Source: Linyphia triangularis (lineage: Eukaryota; Arthropoda; Arachnida; Araneae; Linyphiidae). Taken from it: a DNA stretch of 64,000 nucleotides. Under the pieces are notes generated by a model that searched no databases, was not told the origin of the DNA, and worked only from the letters and a program-made list of their open reading frames with translations. Shown here in pieces: positions 32,253-47,200 of the stretch (position 1 is its first letter; every line of letters starts with the position of its first letter). The stretch spans positions 64,177,214 through 64,241,213 of the forward strand of contig OZ021732.1 in assembly GCA_963978545.1 (NCBI GenBank). Direction: 5' to 3'. The translations under genes were made by a program, and so were the position numbers.

Positions 32253-33794
32253 AAGAAGCATTTGGCCTTATATAACCAATCTAGAATTAGCCTAAAATAT
32301 AATTTGCAAAAAAATGTTAGGTAAAAAAGTTTTGATATAGAGATGGCCTTACTTGCCAAAGTTTAAGTTTTATTAAAATGAATCAATATTATTGAATTAT
32401 TACAGAGAGTAAATTTTTGAGGTTTTTTTTTTCTTAAATAAAACACTTTTTGTATGGTTATTTTCATAAAAAAAACATTTAAAAATGTTAGCTATATTTT
32501 TATAAGATAGTTTAACAACAAGCCTAATTACTAATAAATATACTGTTTTAAAACACAAGAATTATTTTTTCTAAATTTTTTATACTACAGTCATTGAAAA
32601 GTATTCAGCTCACGAAATACTTATGAAGCATTGTAAATTGGCAAAACTATGTTACACAATCAATTAAGATAAAAATCAGATATTATTAAGATGGGTAACA
32701 AACAAAAATTTCACTTCTTTAACTGGAGTCTATTGAAAGAGACAAAACAATATATTTTAATTCAATTAGAATAAGTGTAGGCTCAATAACAAGGATGAAA
32801 TTAGAAACCTGGTTAGAAGAAACTTAAAGCACTGGTAATGTATTTCAAAGACATATGTATGCAGAAAATATATTCTTCTGTACCAGACAGATGGCATTTA
32901 CATAAAAATATGCATACATACACATGCGATACAATTAAATATTTACAACAGCACAACACTTTTGGAATGTTGATGAAAGACAGACAGAAGTGTACAGCCT
33001 GAGATTCTTTGTGTTTTCTAATGAGTGAAAACATGTATTAAAAAGTTGTCGATTCGTAACTTAACATTAGAGGAGAAAAAAAACATCAAAAGTAACTCAC
33101 AATTTAGTACAATCCATATTAGAATTCTTAAGAAAAACTTCTCAAATCTTAATTTACAGACATTTTACCACAAAATGGATTCCAAAGCAGAAAAATATTA
33201 AAATTGATGATAATCAAAACTAACTTTTTAAAGGTGATTATATCTTTTAAAGGTATTGTTTCAAAAGATAACATGTTTTTAATTTTAATTTCAGTAGTAT
33301 ACAAAATAATTATGCATGGCAATTAAAATCTCTCCTTCAAGCACCAACAACAGCGACAAAATTAAATGTAAATATTCAAAAACACAATTGAAATATAAAA
33401 AAAAATATAGGAAAAATACTCTAGCAATTCAAAGCACAACATCTATAAAAATTAAAGTTAGAGCAACCCACAAGGATAGCGACAGAAAATTTAAAGCACA
33501 GGCACAATTTATCACACCACTTTAGTGATCCATTTGGCACTTGTTGAAGCACAAAGCAATAGATCAACAGATCAATATTCCAGCTCTTTTGATATAAATC
33601 TACATTCAGCAGACAAAAGTGAAAAATAAATGACTAAAAAACATATTTACATAAAAAAGCACAATTACATTAAGTTGAGTGTATGAGCAAAAGCTGCAAC
33701 AGAATTAAAAATAGATAAAATCAGGTTGACAAAAATATATATTTAAGGGGGTTAAGAAATATCAGAAATTTTCAATTTCCACTAAATTTCAGAA

Positions 33795-34206
33795 CAGGGT
33801 GCCCAACAGGAATAGTTTCAATTTTACTGAAATTTCCTTGACGATTCTCAGTCACACATACTTAAATAACAATACATATTTTAATTATTAAAAAACTAAT
33901 TAAGAGATTTATTGTACAATACAAATTTATAAAAATATTAAAGTTATCGATTAAACAACAAATAAGGAGTCAAAATAAACCATTTAAAATTTTATTAAAA
34001 CAAAAGTTTAGTGAATGAAAAAAGGAGCTGAACAAAATTATCATTAAAAATTGATTTCTTGCACAAGTAAAATGGATTTTTTTTTTTTAATTTTTAATAA
34101 AAGACAAACTAATTTCCTGATTTACTTTTAATGTTTAAATTACCAATACTACTGAATAGCTAAATTACGAAATATTTCTCCATTATCCCTATTGCTGGTC
34201 ACCCTG
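33795..34206. mobile_element. 412-bp hAT-like MITE
   Basis: Termini CAGGGTGCCCAACAGG and, inverted, CAGGGTGACCAGCAATAGGG. No clear TSD was found. It lies in the presumed 3' UTR of the AGFG-like gene. Confidence 0.5.
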
Positions 34207-35132
34207 CCTCAATGCTCAATTAAAAAAAAAGCAGTATAAAACAAATGCTTGTGCAAAAAAGAGTAAATGCAAGCAGTACACAAAACAAACAAATCAGCAA
34301 ACATTGATAAAAATTAAAATCCCCTTTTCATAGATTAGTGCAATTCTTTAAAAGGTGTTTTTAAACGTAAAAATCTATTTCATTAACAATAGCAAGCAAT
34401 CAATGAGCATAAATTTTACAAATTACACTTATGCTACAAGGGTCACTATGCTATGAATGCCAAAACAATTGTAAACAGTTCAGCACCAGAAGTTTAAAAG
34501 ATGAAAGTAAAAGGTTTAAAAAGTAACAAAAATGTAAAAAACGAGTGCCGCTAATTTTTAAACCAACAAGGTGACAATAAAAATATATTTAAAAACGCAA
34601 TACTAAAAAATACTAAGTAAATATACAAACTATGCAAAGAAAGATGAAGGTTAATTTAAGAGTAAACAGTATAAGTTATTTTAATTGAACAATATAAAAA
34701 GAATGCGCTAAATGTGAAACGAAATAAAAGTTTTACAGAAAATATCACCATTAGTTTATAGTAAAAATACAAAGCTAAAACGAAAGTACAACTGTTATCT
34801 TACAAAAATGAAATCAACATAAGCAAATGCATATTTTTATAAAGCAAACTCTGTACATAGCAGTTAGGATAGTAATATTAAATGCGAATGATAAAAATTT
34901 AAAACAGTAACAGTGAATGAAAAAATATACTTCGCAACCCTAACTTAGCATCCAACAATGAAAACATGTGCATCTTAAAAGATGCTTCGTGGACCGTACC
35001 AATGACTAAGCTGGCTATGACGAACAGGGAAAGCGAAGACAGAAGAGATCACAAAAAACTTGAGCATCACAGAGGTCGGAACAATTTAGGTAAAACATCG
35101 CCTTAATGTGCGCTGCAGCATTTAGAAGGACA

Positions 35133-35204
35133 TCATAGAAAAGGATTCTTTTTGGCATTTGATTTTGAAGCATTTGTAGGAGGACCAGGTACAAAAGAGT
35201 TGTT
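35133..35204 (-). CDS. AGFG-like gene, terminal coding exon
   Basis: The acceptor is TCTATTTCAG and 23 codons (NNSFVPGPPTNASKSNAKKN then PFL) end in TGA at 35135-35133. The C-terminal NPFL is identical to that of human AGFG1. The phase (0) fits the donor at 43074. Confidence 0.88.
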   Translation of the reverse strand, partial: NNSFVPGPPTNASKSNAKKNPFL

Positions 35205-38200
35205 CTGAAATAGATTAAAGAATTAAATGAGATAAAAACAACTAAGAATTTAAAATTGTAGACGATTTGGATATGTAAATTTTAGGAATATGCAAGCAGA
35301 CTATTCTTTAGGGTGGCCACGAAATTCAGGAAAAAAGTTCCCTAATAATTCCCCGACAGATTTCTAAAAAATTCCCAGATTTTAAGGCAAACTTTTTTTC
35401 AAATTTCCCCAATTTTCTTAGGTTTTCCAGATGTCTAGACACCCTAATCAAATAGAACATGTATGTCACAAACATTTCTGTTGTTAAGAATTAAGGGAGG
35501 AAGGTTCTGCATGTAACTGACATGGCCAAAGCAAAAAAACTTCAAATTTTCACACAAAAGCACAAGTTAATTAATTTTAAACTATTATATAAAAAATTGC
35601 TTTAACTTTTAAACTATTATCCATTATAGCTAAAATATAAAATTGTTTTTCAAGCTAAAATAAGCAATTTAACATACAATAACAGTTAAAATTACAATTT
35701 AAAAAAAGGATAAACAGAAAAATTAGGAATACTTTCTTACACAAAATTAAATCGAAATTCTAGAAATTCTGCATCGATTCAAACCAAACGGCGAAACCGA
35801 TCTTCATACAGACACTAATCACGGAAAATAGCGGCTATTACATCAGGGGTTGGTTCTTTTCAGATTATCTGGCGCCGTCAGCAACACGAGAGCAATAATG
35901 CGCCGAAACATTCGTCATTTGACATGCCAACATACATTTACAAACACCCATGCCTAACACGGGACTCGAACCCGCAACCTCGCGGTTCTAGAAGTTAGCA
36001 CGCTAACCACTATACCATTTGGTCGGCTATTACATCAGGGGAAGCGTATGACATCAAAACGGCATCCCAAATCTTGGCAATAGCTACTATTGAAACGGCT
36101 TAAACCAAGTTGAAAATTATCATTAATCCAATGTAAATATCGGCGATAGAGGAAAACAGACACAAATCTTGGTCAGTACATTAAAGCAAAATATTGTCGA
36201 TATGGCTTCCCGAAGATAGCAACCAAATAAATTTCTCCAACGCGATTTATGGCCAAAAGGCCTTAAGTTTCTGAACAATGCAGAGGAATTTTCCGACCAA
36301 AAATAATTTGGTAGACAATCCATCCCTCGAGGTTCTAAATGAGAAAAGAAAGAACTCTAACTTTCACATGAGGTTGGAAAACGGCGCGTTTTAAAATATA
36401 CTATTTGAAAAGTTTTTTTTTTTTCATTTACCAATATAACACTAGTCGTGACACATTGCAAGCGGTTTATAAATAAGTGCAAACTCTCGCAAAGGTTGAC
36501 CTAAAGATTGAAAGGTTTTCAAGACCCAGAAAAGATAAAAGAATTTCAACGTCTACTTCCGTTGGAAATAAAGAGCGCGAAAATCTCTGTCCTTAGCTGT
36601 CTTCAAAACTTACATTTCAAGGAAAAGATCGATTGTGTAAAAAAAGGTGCAAACTTACCAAAAAGAAGTAAATTAGTTCCATTGACTTTTTATTTGGATG
36701 CTATTGTTATTCTTTCTGAGCATTCAATAGAATTTCTACTAATTTAACATTTTCACATTGGAGGAAAAGGTTGATTAGCTTTTGCGTAAATAGATGCATG
36801 GCTTTGTTTCAGATATCGGAGCTCTATCCGACCCCAAATGATGAGCGATTTGCCGGAACATCGAGTTAAGTCAATATCATTTAAAGGTATTGGTTAAGTT
36901 GGGTCAATCCTTCATTAGTTGTGGTCGCCGCACCAATTACAATAAAATCTAGTAAGAGGAACTCTGAAGTAAGCAAGTTCCTTGGCTGTCAAACTTCCAA
37001 GAAAACCCAATAAAATTGTAATGCAAATTTTTATCCATCTCAGAAATGGTAGAAATTTCAGTAAAAAATGGAAATTCTCTTTTATGTCTGAACTTTACCA
37101 TGTCTGTCAGTTGCAAATGTCTGCAATAGCGTCAGTGACTTATATCCGAGCAGTAATAGCATTCGACGAAAATTATCACGCAACAACTTAATTCTCGGCC
37201 ATAACGCCTAACATAATCACGAGAATAGCGGCAATTACATGACTAACGTTCAGCAAAATGGTCATCACGTATGAACGTAAATAATGCCGATAGAAGCTAT
37301 GGCATTACAGAAAGAGAGAGAGAGCAGAAATCCGTCGATCGGCGAAAGAATCGCATCTCTTGGAAAACATTTTCATTTTTTTTTTTTTATATATCCATAA
37401 AGATTTTTTCGATAAAAAAGAGAAGAGATAATTTCCCGACGCAGACCGAAAATTCCAAAATTTCAAGCATAATTCCCGACTTTCCTGAGGTGCAAAAAAT
37501 TCAAGTACATTTCCCGACTTTCCCGATTTTCAAGGCTGCTGGACACCCTGATAGTTGCTACTGAACTTTAATTTTAACTCATTATATATTTCATTAATTA
37601 AAACTTTAAATGAAAATTACTGAAATGAACATATAAGACATACTTATTTGAAGTAAGAGGACTTTCACACAGCACTAATTTTCCTTCCCATAAATTTTTA
37701 TTTTTAATAGAGGAATATTAATAAAAAGTACTTAGAAAATTACTATCCCCCTTTAAAACTCGTTATATTGAATTTAAGAAAACAGAAGAAAAAAACATTA
37801 ATAAAAGAAATCGCCTGATCCTGAATATGTCATCCATTATTCGTTATTATCTCAATTTTCATACTTGGTATTCATCAATAAATCAAGTTTATATTAGCTA
37901 CATTTGCAATTTTGAGTCTTTTGTTTCTAGCATGTATAAGTGCTTGAGCTGCCCTATTTCTTTTTATCCTTATTAGCAGTCTTTTGTTGGTATAGATTTA
38001 TCCTATGGTGCCGGACGGATTGGCGATTTAGCGCCAAATATGGCAACCCGTTGACTTAGTTTTCCGGTAATCCTAGTGAGCGTTTAGATTTAGCAACACA
38101 GATTTTTGACGTCATTTTCAATTTTTGACTTTTTTGAAAAGTCCCTATCCGAATTCTGGCACTGTACAGCAAATTTTAACGCTTTTGTTTCCTTCATTAA

Positions 38201-41200
38201 TCATTGACTGAGCACTCGAAATGTCGGTTTTAGTCCTGCAAGTGTATAATAAAGTTTTTTTTCCCTCTTCCTTTCGAGGTAGTTTGTTTCTGCATCGCTT
38301 TCTTTGGTTAAAATTCCAAGTCCAGTACGGATCGTGCGCTAAGAATTGATTACTTAGAGCCGCGCCAAATTATGGCAACCATAGGTAGTTCACATGTGAT
38401 TAAAAGAAATGGCGAGGCAGCTCTTTTTTGGCAAAAATCACCTTAGCGTAGAATCTGTACCTGACTTGGAATTTTAACCTTAGCTTTTTCGCTTCTCTTT
38501 TTGCATTATGACCAATTAGTTTACTACGCGTGCCATGGAAAAGTTCACTTGTTTACAACTCTCTTCGGTCGAGTACAGTTGAGTTGTAGGAATAAGTCAT
38601 CGTTACCTCTGTCGACGTGCGCTTTCCCTATGGTCACGCAGAAAAGAAGTGAGTAGTCAATTCAACATGTGACGTCACAAGAGATACGGCGCGGCCGCTT
38701 ACTAACATCGCTTTTGTGGGTTTTGTCAGGTCTCTTTTACTTACGATCGCGGCAAAGAATCCGGAATATAAAAAATAGTAACAATCGGCACCGTTATTAC
38801 GAATTTGAAGAAAATATAGGTCGAATCAACACAGAAATATAGGATTTATAGGACAATTATAAAATATAGGACAATATAGGACGTTTTTCTGATTTTTAAA
38901 AAAATATAGGATTTATAGGATATATAGGACGTCTGCGACCCCTGTATTTGGCTAAATGTTGGGAGGAATAAAAATTAGGAGGGGGTGGAACATTGCTCAA
39001 CTTTCAATTACATTACACTACAATACTCGTCACTCCATTTCAATTTGACGTGTATTGGTGTACGTAATTTAATGTTTTCATTCTTTGGTTAAATTTAAAA
39101 AAAAATGGTCAGTTTGATGATAGTTATTACATTGGCAAAAAAAAATCTGGCATAACGACAAGGTGTTTTTCCTTAATTACATTATCTTTTCAGGTAAGTA
39201 AAACAGAAGGAACAATCATTGATTGTTAATGATCAAAGGAAAAGAACTGTTATAGACATTTGTTTTTAAACTTTTTCACCTTTACAGAAGTTCTTAATTT
39301 TTTGAAGAAGTTTTTACAGAAGTTTTAAATTGATCGCAAAATAAAACAATGGTATCTATCCGGTAAAATTTAAAGCATACTTTTTGCACACAAAAAAAAA
39401 TCAAGAATGCAACATGTTATCTAAGTTAACCACAGAAAGTGCCAGTTTCAAATCCAAGTTTGAACTTGGATGCTAATGGAGATTATAAATGGAAATATAT
39501 TCAATTTTTCGCAGTATCCAGTATGGATGCAATTAGATTTTATTTTGGTTCTTGGAGACTAGAAATTTGTGATAAAAGAATCGGATGTGTAGTTGAATTA
39601 AGCAACATTGCATATTTTCCAGAAACAGTTTAAAATTTACGAATTAAATACTGCAAAAGCCCAATTATCTGGCATTCAATCAACCGGAATTTTTCGAAAA
39701 TCAAGTTTAGGGAGAAAATTAGCGCTATTTCTTCAAAAAATGGCAAAAAGTTGTCATTTCTTAAAAATTTCATTTCATACTAAAAGTTTTTAATTCGTAA
39801 CGGCAAAATAGTTGAATTTGCACTGATTAGAAATGAATATATATTATAAAGTTATTTTTTAAAATTCCAGTTTATCCAGAATGTTGAAGTTCTTATTCAA
39901 TCCTATCTACTGTGAATTTAAAAAAAAACTTTAATATTCTTGAAGGAAATTCCGTGCTCAGCTTTTATCGGCATATATACGAAAAACATTCAAAAATAAA
40001 TATGTTGTGGTTATTTGCAGAATCTAAACAAAGCTGGCTTGTTTTAATTGTATAAAAAAAGAGTGTTTTGTAACCGAAAGGTCATTATTCGCAACATCCG
40101 GAAAACATGTTCCAGCATATAAGTTTTCCGAAAAGTCTGGTCTATCTGGAATTCAGATCTAAAAGAAATGTACACATCTTGCATCTATACTTACACAATT
40201 TACTTCGTAAAAAAATATATTCGTTTCCAGAATGTGTAATTTGTGTATTTGGAATCTATATAAATCTATGGACTACTTTTATTGTCATTATAGTAAAGTA
40301 AAGTGATTTTTCACTTGAAATTACGTTCTCAACTGCATCTGGCAAAGAATAATTAGGCAATTAAAAATTTTTAATGGTTTAACCAGAATCTGGATAAAAT
40401 CAATCATTCAGTTTATAGGCTAGATCTAAGGTGGAACATGCATTTCAACAAATTAAAGTATAATCGATACATTCCATTCTATAACATCCATAATTCCCTT
40501 ATACTTTAATTTGTTAATTTTCAACCGAATCCAGAAAATATACAATTCTGCCGAATTCAACAACTTCATCACAAAATTTCAGTTTCTAACAAAAACAAAC
40601 ATTTAAAGGGATGCTGTGAATGAAATGTATTTCCCCCTATAGTCCCTGTATATTCTTAATCAAATGTCGATATGTAGGCTAGTAAACCATTTTGAGTACA
40701 AAAAGGCCTCATAGTTAGGATTCAATGGATATCCCTGGGTAAATCTTGAGTTGTAACTCAAAATAAGATAGCTCCTTGTAACAGTAGCAATGATTAGTTG
40801 TCATTTCTTCTTAAGTAACTAACTCCACGCCCAGGGCAACAGAAGGAGGAAATGTAACAAAAAATGTCTTGTTATAATTGTAAATAATGATGTATTTCTT
40901 TTCAAGTTCTATTTTATTAAATTTATTTGTTAATAGCAATAATACAGGCTAGGAAAAGTTGGCAACGTCCGAGTCAAATTTCGAAATGTTTTCAGAGCGT
41001 GTGGAACGTCATATCAATTGACTGAATTTCGAGATATTTCGGAAATAAGGGTACAAAAGAGCCAATGCATAGGATTGAAGTTCAGTTGAATTTCGGATGT
41101 TGCTTTTAAAGGACCCGAGCACGTGTTAACTTATGCAGTGCCTGAATTATCGCTGTATCTGAAGTTGTACACACCAAAGCTTTCATTGAAGCTGGATAGC

Positions 41201-44200
41201 GAATTTACTGTTGGTCAGAGAAGTTTTGTGAGCCTTCAAAAGAAGAATAAATTGAAGTTATTATTTTGTAAAAACTATGTGATCATTTCCTCTGGAAAAT
41301 TTACAATAATATATAGGACAGAAGGTTTTAGTTATATACATCTTTAAATTTGGTGAAATGTATGCTCTATAAGTAGATCGAGTCTACAAAACGAATTCCG
41401 GATTAATGTTATCCGGATTCAAGCTATTAGAAAAATTTTAAATTAAATTTGCAATTTTAAATTGCCTAATCAATCTTTACCAGATGCGGTTGAGAACGTA
41501 ATTTCAAGTAGAAAATCACCTTTTTATACTATGATTACCATAAAAGTAGTCCATAGATTTTTATAGAATCCGGATGTACAAATCCGGATGTAGCGAATAT
41601 ATTTTTATGCAAAAAATGATGCAAGAATAAATGGATGCAAGATGTGCACACTTACTTTGGATATTAGAATTTTGGATAAATCACACTTTTATGAAAATAT
41701 TACCTGTTGGAGCATTTTTTTCCAGATACTGTGGATAATCTAATCTTGATTACAAAACCCTTATCTTTATACTATTAAAACAAGCCAGATTTGTTTGGAA
41801 CCATCATAAAACTACAACATACTTAGACTTAAATGTTTTTTGGATATATGCCAATGAAAACCGAGCACAAAATTTCCATTAAAAATATTAGTGTTTCTTT
41901 GCTGAAAATTTCACAGAAGGCTGAATATGATACATCAGCATTCTGGATAAACCCCCTTTAATTTTGCACAAATTTTTTTCTTCTCTTTCTCATAGTAATT
42001 ACATAGTCATTTCAAATTGCTGGAAAATCAGCTACTTCACTGTTAAGAATTTAAAAACAATCAAAATCAAGAAAAATCCCAATCAACTTCAAAATCTCAA
42101 ATAATTTGTTTTTTAAAAAATCTAAATTTGGCGACTTATCACTGTGTTTTGCAAATCAGCACCAATTTTCTCGCCGAACTTGATTTCCAAAAAATTCTGG
42201 TGGATTTAAAGTCAAATAACCGAGCTTCTACAGTACTTTCATTATCCTATATTATATGTAAGGTAATTGAAAGTAAAAATTGTAAAAATTTTATTTGTTT
42301 GAGATTTAAATTTAAAAAAAAAATGCAATTTCTACAAAGCCAAAAACAGAGTATTAGTAGGGTACAGATTTTAGCAAGCAGATCTGAAATATTTAATAAG
42401 AAAAAAGAATAAGAGCAAATAGGTATAGCTTTTGATCAATAAATTCTCTAGAATTTATTGAACACAGAATTCGATAGTAGAGTACCTCAATAGTTATTTG
42501 CTTTCGAAATTAAAAGTGATAAACTAATATCCAATAACGGAATCAGTTATTAGAAATATTTTAATTAACTTATTTGAAAAAGATGCTAAACCAAAATAAC
42601 TCCTCCCTAAAAATATTTAATAACATTTAAAAAAAATCAATAAATTAAACTAAAAATTATTTTTTATCTATTTTTAGAATTCAATTTCAATTATCTTCAA
42701 CAAGCACAAAACATAATACACATTTCATAAATATTCGCACAAATAAAGATTTAAAAAACATAAATTTAATGCTCTTTTAAATATCTTCCATCTCTGTTGC
42801 TTTTATCACATTTGATTTTCAAAGGTCATGTGGACAAATTTCTAAAGATGCAACTGAAATACTTTACACTCAGAATATTATAATGCAACCAAAAGTTTGG
42901 AAATGGTTCAATACAATAATGCTGCTCAGACAAATTTATTTCAAGGCACCTTTTAAATAGGACACATAACTTTAAAATAACAATATTAATTTATATGACA
43001 ACATATATATAACAACATGACTATTAAAAATTATGCAAAATATAAAAAAATTAAAAAGTGCAAAATAGTTTACCCCAAATGGATTGGCACCACTGGCTCC
43101 GAAAGACTGCGCCCAAGGGTTGTAACTGTCCACTGGGGCATTGTTCATTAGAAATGGATCCGGCTGTACACTCTGATAAGGCCCACCCCATGTTGCATTG
43201 GACGCAGGTTGCCAAAAAGAACTTGCAACACTCCCATTGTGTAAGCTCGACTTTGCACTGTTTGGCATTCCATTCAAGTTCGGTTGTTGGGGGAGTGGAT
43301 TACTGCTCACTGGGATCTGCGATGGTGCACTTTGAAATGGATTTGGAGTGCCCTGTGACCACCCTGGGACGGCTCCGTGTTGAAAAGGATTTATTGTGGC
43401 TGAAAAACATTAAAAGTACTTTAAAATATAAAAAGAAATTGACAGCATATTTTTTATTTTCCTATATTTATTAGCAAGGAAATATAAAATATATATGCTT
43501 CGATTTTTAGGCAAGTAACCTGACAATAAATTCAAAGAATCCGTTTAGTTATACATCAACCCAAAAAAATGTATTGGGATAGAATTTTTTGTTTGTCGCA
43601 AGAGCTACACTAGGCCACTAAAGACAAAACTCTTGCTTCGAATGGAAGAAAAGATGAAAAACTTCCACCAAGCAGAACAATAAAGCATGAACAAAACTCA
43701 CAAACATATCTACCAATCAAAACTACAATAGAACTTACGAGGAGCATACACAACCGATGCGTTAGTAGGAGGTTGCCAGAATGGCGGAGGGTTGTTGGAC
43801 GCAACAATCACGGATGGAATGGATACAGCTGGTAAATCTGGTTGTGTCACCTGTTGGTGAAGTTGGTTATCAAGGTCGGCCAATGCTGCATAACGATCGG
43901 GAGGGGGAGGGGCAGGCTTCTTGTGGCCTCCTTGCTGAGGAGCAGAGATTGATGTCTGAGCCCCCGAAGAGGCGGAAGCTGGAAGAGTAGAAATAGTTAG
44001 GACAAACAAAATTAAGGGAGACTGATGCAACATTTAAAAATCTATTTTAAATTGTTATAAAATTACAAAAACCTTTTAAAGTAAATTAGGTTTCAATTTA
44101 AAAAAAAATTTGTATTGGTTACTATGTTAATTTTTGGTATATGTCCCCATCAATCAGGGCCGTCGCTAAGAATTTTGGTTGGGGGGGGCGTAGACATCGT

Positions 44201-47200
44201 TTTGCCGACTGAAATCAAAGCATGTCCAGTGTAAATGCAGAAAATATAAATTAAGGTGTTAATAAATTGTTAACTAATTTTTATTAATGTAAAATTAACG
44301 TATAAATAATTTTTAATTAATATATGAATAATTAATGTAAAACTAATTGATAATGCATTTTTTTTTATTTACTTGTGAATTATTTTATTTAATGTGCAAT
44401 TAATTTTAAATTACCGTCTAAACAATTTTTAATATTTTATGGCATTTTATTAATACGTAATTAATGTCAAATTTCAAGTAAATTCCCATCACATTATAGT
44501 TAAAATTCCTTCAAATTTATTTAATTTTTATTTCTTTTTAGTAAATTACCCCTTCCTCTCCGAACAAAGGAGATTATTTTTGGAAGCGTTTTTATTTGGG
44601 GGCAGGGGGGAGACATTTATACTTTGCAGATGGATAGAATTTTCCCCTACAATCTTAAACCAATTCAGTAACCTGAATAGTACAAGTGCTTCTTTCGATA
44701 CAACTTTTTTTTAAATTTTCAAATTATAGTTTCGAAAAAAATCAATTAAACGTGTAAAAGTGCTTGGAAATAGCACTTTAACACAAAATTAAATTGATGA
44801 AAATTATTGATCAAATAGTTGACTTTTTTATAAAGAATTGTATAGAAAAAAAAATTCTGGAAATTTTTTTTTTTTTTTTTAATTCTGGCGTACTATTGCT
44901 ATTACAGAAAATTCCCTACGCGAAGCATTGCAATTTTTATAATAGATACAATGTCAGGGACATAAGAAACATTCACTTGCACTCCCACCCCTCTGGCTTT
45001 CATAAAATAAAGTAACATGGGGAAAAAAAATTAAATTTACAAGAAAAAAATATATAGATATTAATTCATCAATTTGAACAGAACATTAATGCACAATTAT
45101 TAACTAATATCCAATTAGGAAATCCAATTCCCATCTTCGAAAAATCAAGGATTGAACAATAACTTTTGTCGCCTTACACCTCCCTGTTTTGTTAATTACT
45201 TAATTTTTAAGTACTTTTTACTTTTAACACATTTTCCTAACTAAAAAAGAACAATTTTTGATTTTTCTTGAAAAGTGTATTAATAGTAAAACTTAATTTT
45301 TTTGTAACAATTCAATCCAGGAACTTACTTCTTAAAAGTAGTTACTTCGAGTATATATTTTTATCAAAATTGCGGGATTTAATTTCGTGATTTTTTTGTG
45401 GTTTTTCACTGATGTGGTATGGTTTTTCAGCAATAATTTCTGTAAATATTACTCGTTTTTTGAACAATAATCATTTGTTCAAGAAGGAAAGTATACTTGA
45501 AAATGCTAGTTTTTTTCCTAAGCTGGGTTAAAAATGAAATGGATTACTTTAGCATTAAACCAAACTATAATATTTATATGTAGAAAGGTAATTTTTTTGC
45601 AACTAATTGAACTTCGAATTTAGTGACAAAACATTCAGATTTATAAATAAGCATATCATAATTTTCAGCACAACAATCCAAACTACAAGGTCCGGCTATT
45701 AATTTCCAGGACTGACGTAACAATAGGAGAACGAAAAGCCGGAAGATGGCGCTAGTGATTGCATATTGAAGAGCGTTTTCTTGCGCATGTGCAGTGCAAT
45801 CGGCGCCATTCTGAAGTGGTTCTCGTGGAAAGGCGCATTAAAACGTAGCTCTTAAATTCCTGTTGTCGAAGTGAAAATAGAGCAAAGAATTAACATTAAA
45901 TTTTGCTTCAAATTGGGCAAGATAGCTGCGGGAACCTACGAAATGTTAAAACAAGTTTACAGCGAGGAAGCATTATCCCGCTCAAGAACTTTTGAATGGT
46001 TTAAATGCTTTCGGGACGGGCGCGAAAGCGTTGAAGATGATCCACACACAGGTCGGCCGCAGTCTGTACGCACGCCGGAAGCAATTGAAAAAGTTCGCGA
46101 TATGGTGAAATGTGATCGTCGATTGACTATTCGAGTACTCGCCAATGAATTGAACATGGACAAAGAGACGGTTTGGTGAATTTTGACGCAAGACCTGGGC
46201 AAACGCAAGATTTGTTCCAGATTCGTTCCTCACCATTTAAGAGACGAACAAAAGCAATTGAGACTGGACGCATGTGGAGAACTTATCGACAACGCTGATA
46301 CTGACCCTGCGTACCTGGATAGGATACCCAATTTGAAGCAAAATTTAATGTTAATTCTTTGTTCCATTTTCACTTCAACAACAGGAATTTAAGAGCTACG
46401 TTTTAATGCGCCTTTCCACGAGAACCACTTACTTCAGAATGACGCCGATTGCACTGCACATGCACAAAAAAACGCTCTTCAATATGCAATCATTAGCGCC
46501 ATCTTCCGGCTTTTTGTTCTCCTACAGTTACGCCAGTCCTGGAAATTAATAGCTGGACCTTGTATATAAGGAATAGTACCTGTGGGGTTTTTTGGGGAAA
46601 ATGGGAGGGGGAGAGGTATTCAAATCTACAGTGTTATTCCGATCTTGAGGAAGAACAAGTTGAACATTTGATCTTCAAAGCAAGAGAAATGTCACTATCA
46701 ATATGAAATTTCCAAAAACTCACCCCCATATCCCTTACCCACATGTAATGGTTATGATCCTAACTTGAGATTTATTGATCCAATTTGAAATATTTTTAAA
46801 TGTATTTCGACTAAAAAATCTTAGTTTATCTCATAGACAATTTTTCTCAATGTTTAAAGTATAAAGTGGTGAAATCCAAGATAGGTTGGTTGTTTTTCAG
46901 ATTTATTAAGCGCAATGGCAACACAAAGGCCAAACTGCGTCAGAAATCGAGGATAGGAGTGAAAGTACACTCACAATTTGCAATAGACTGAACCTGGTTG
47001 TACCGGACAATGTCGGGCCACAGCTACTTGAGCACGTTTACACATTAAGAATTTTAGATAGTATTATAATAAACCTTTCAGTATTTTTCCAAAGATTATT
47101 TTGTTGGAATAAATACGATATTGCATTCCAGTTTACATGTGGCATGCACTATTTTGGGAATGCCTTTTCAATATATGAAGTACAAGGTGGTCATAAAGAA

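Larger units (their letters stand above)
31566..35132 (-). other. Possible 3' UTR of the AGFG-like gene
   Basis: This stretch follows the stop codon at 35133. It has no other gene and is uniformly AT-rich. A minus-strand AATAAA lies at about 31572-31567 and could end the transcript. MITEs at 32062-32252 and 33795-34206 lie inside it. The extent is a guess. Confidence 0.25.

Noticed and set aside
33316..33525. Lys/Ser/Thr-rich frame of 69 codons
   Set aside because: A-rich composition, no splice context, lies in the presumed 3' UTR opposite the AGFG transcript.
35940..36020. Possible tRNA gene on the minus strand
   Set aside because: A and B boxes are present, but it is the head of a SINE with a tail and an 18-bp TSD, and the cloverleaf acceptor stem does not close convincingly.
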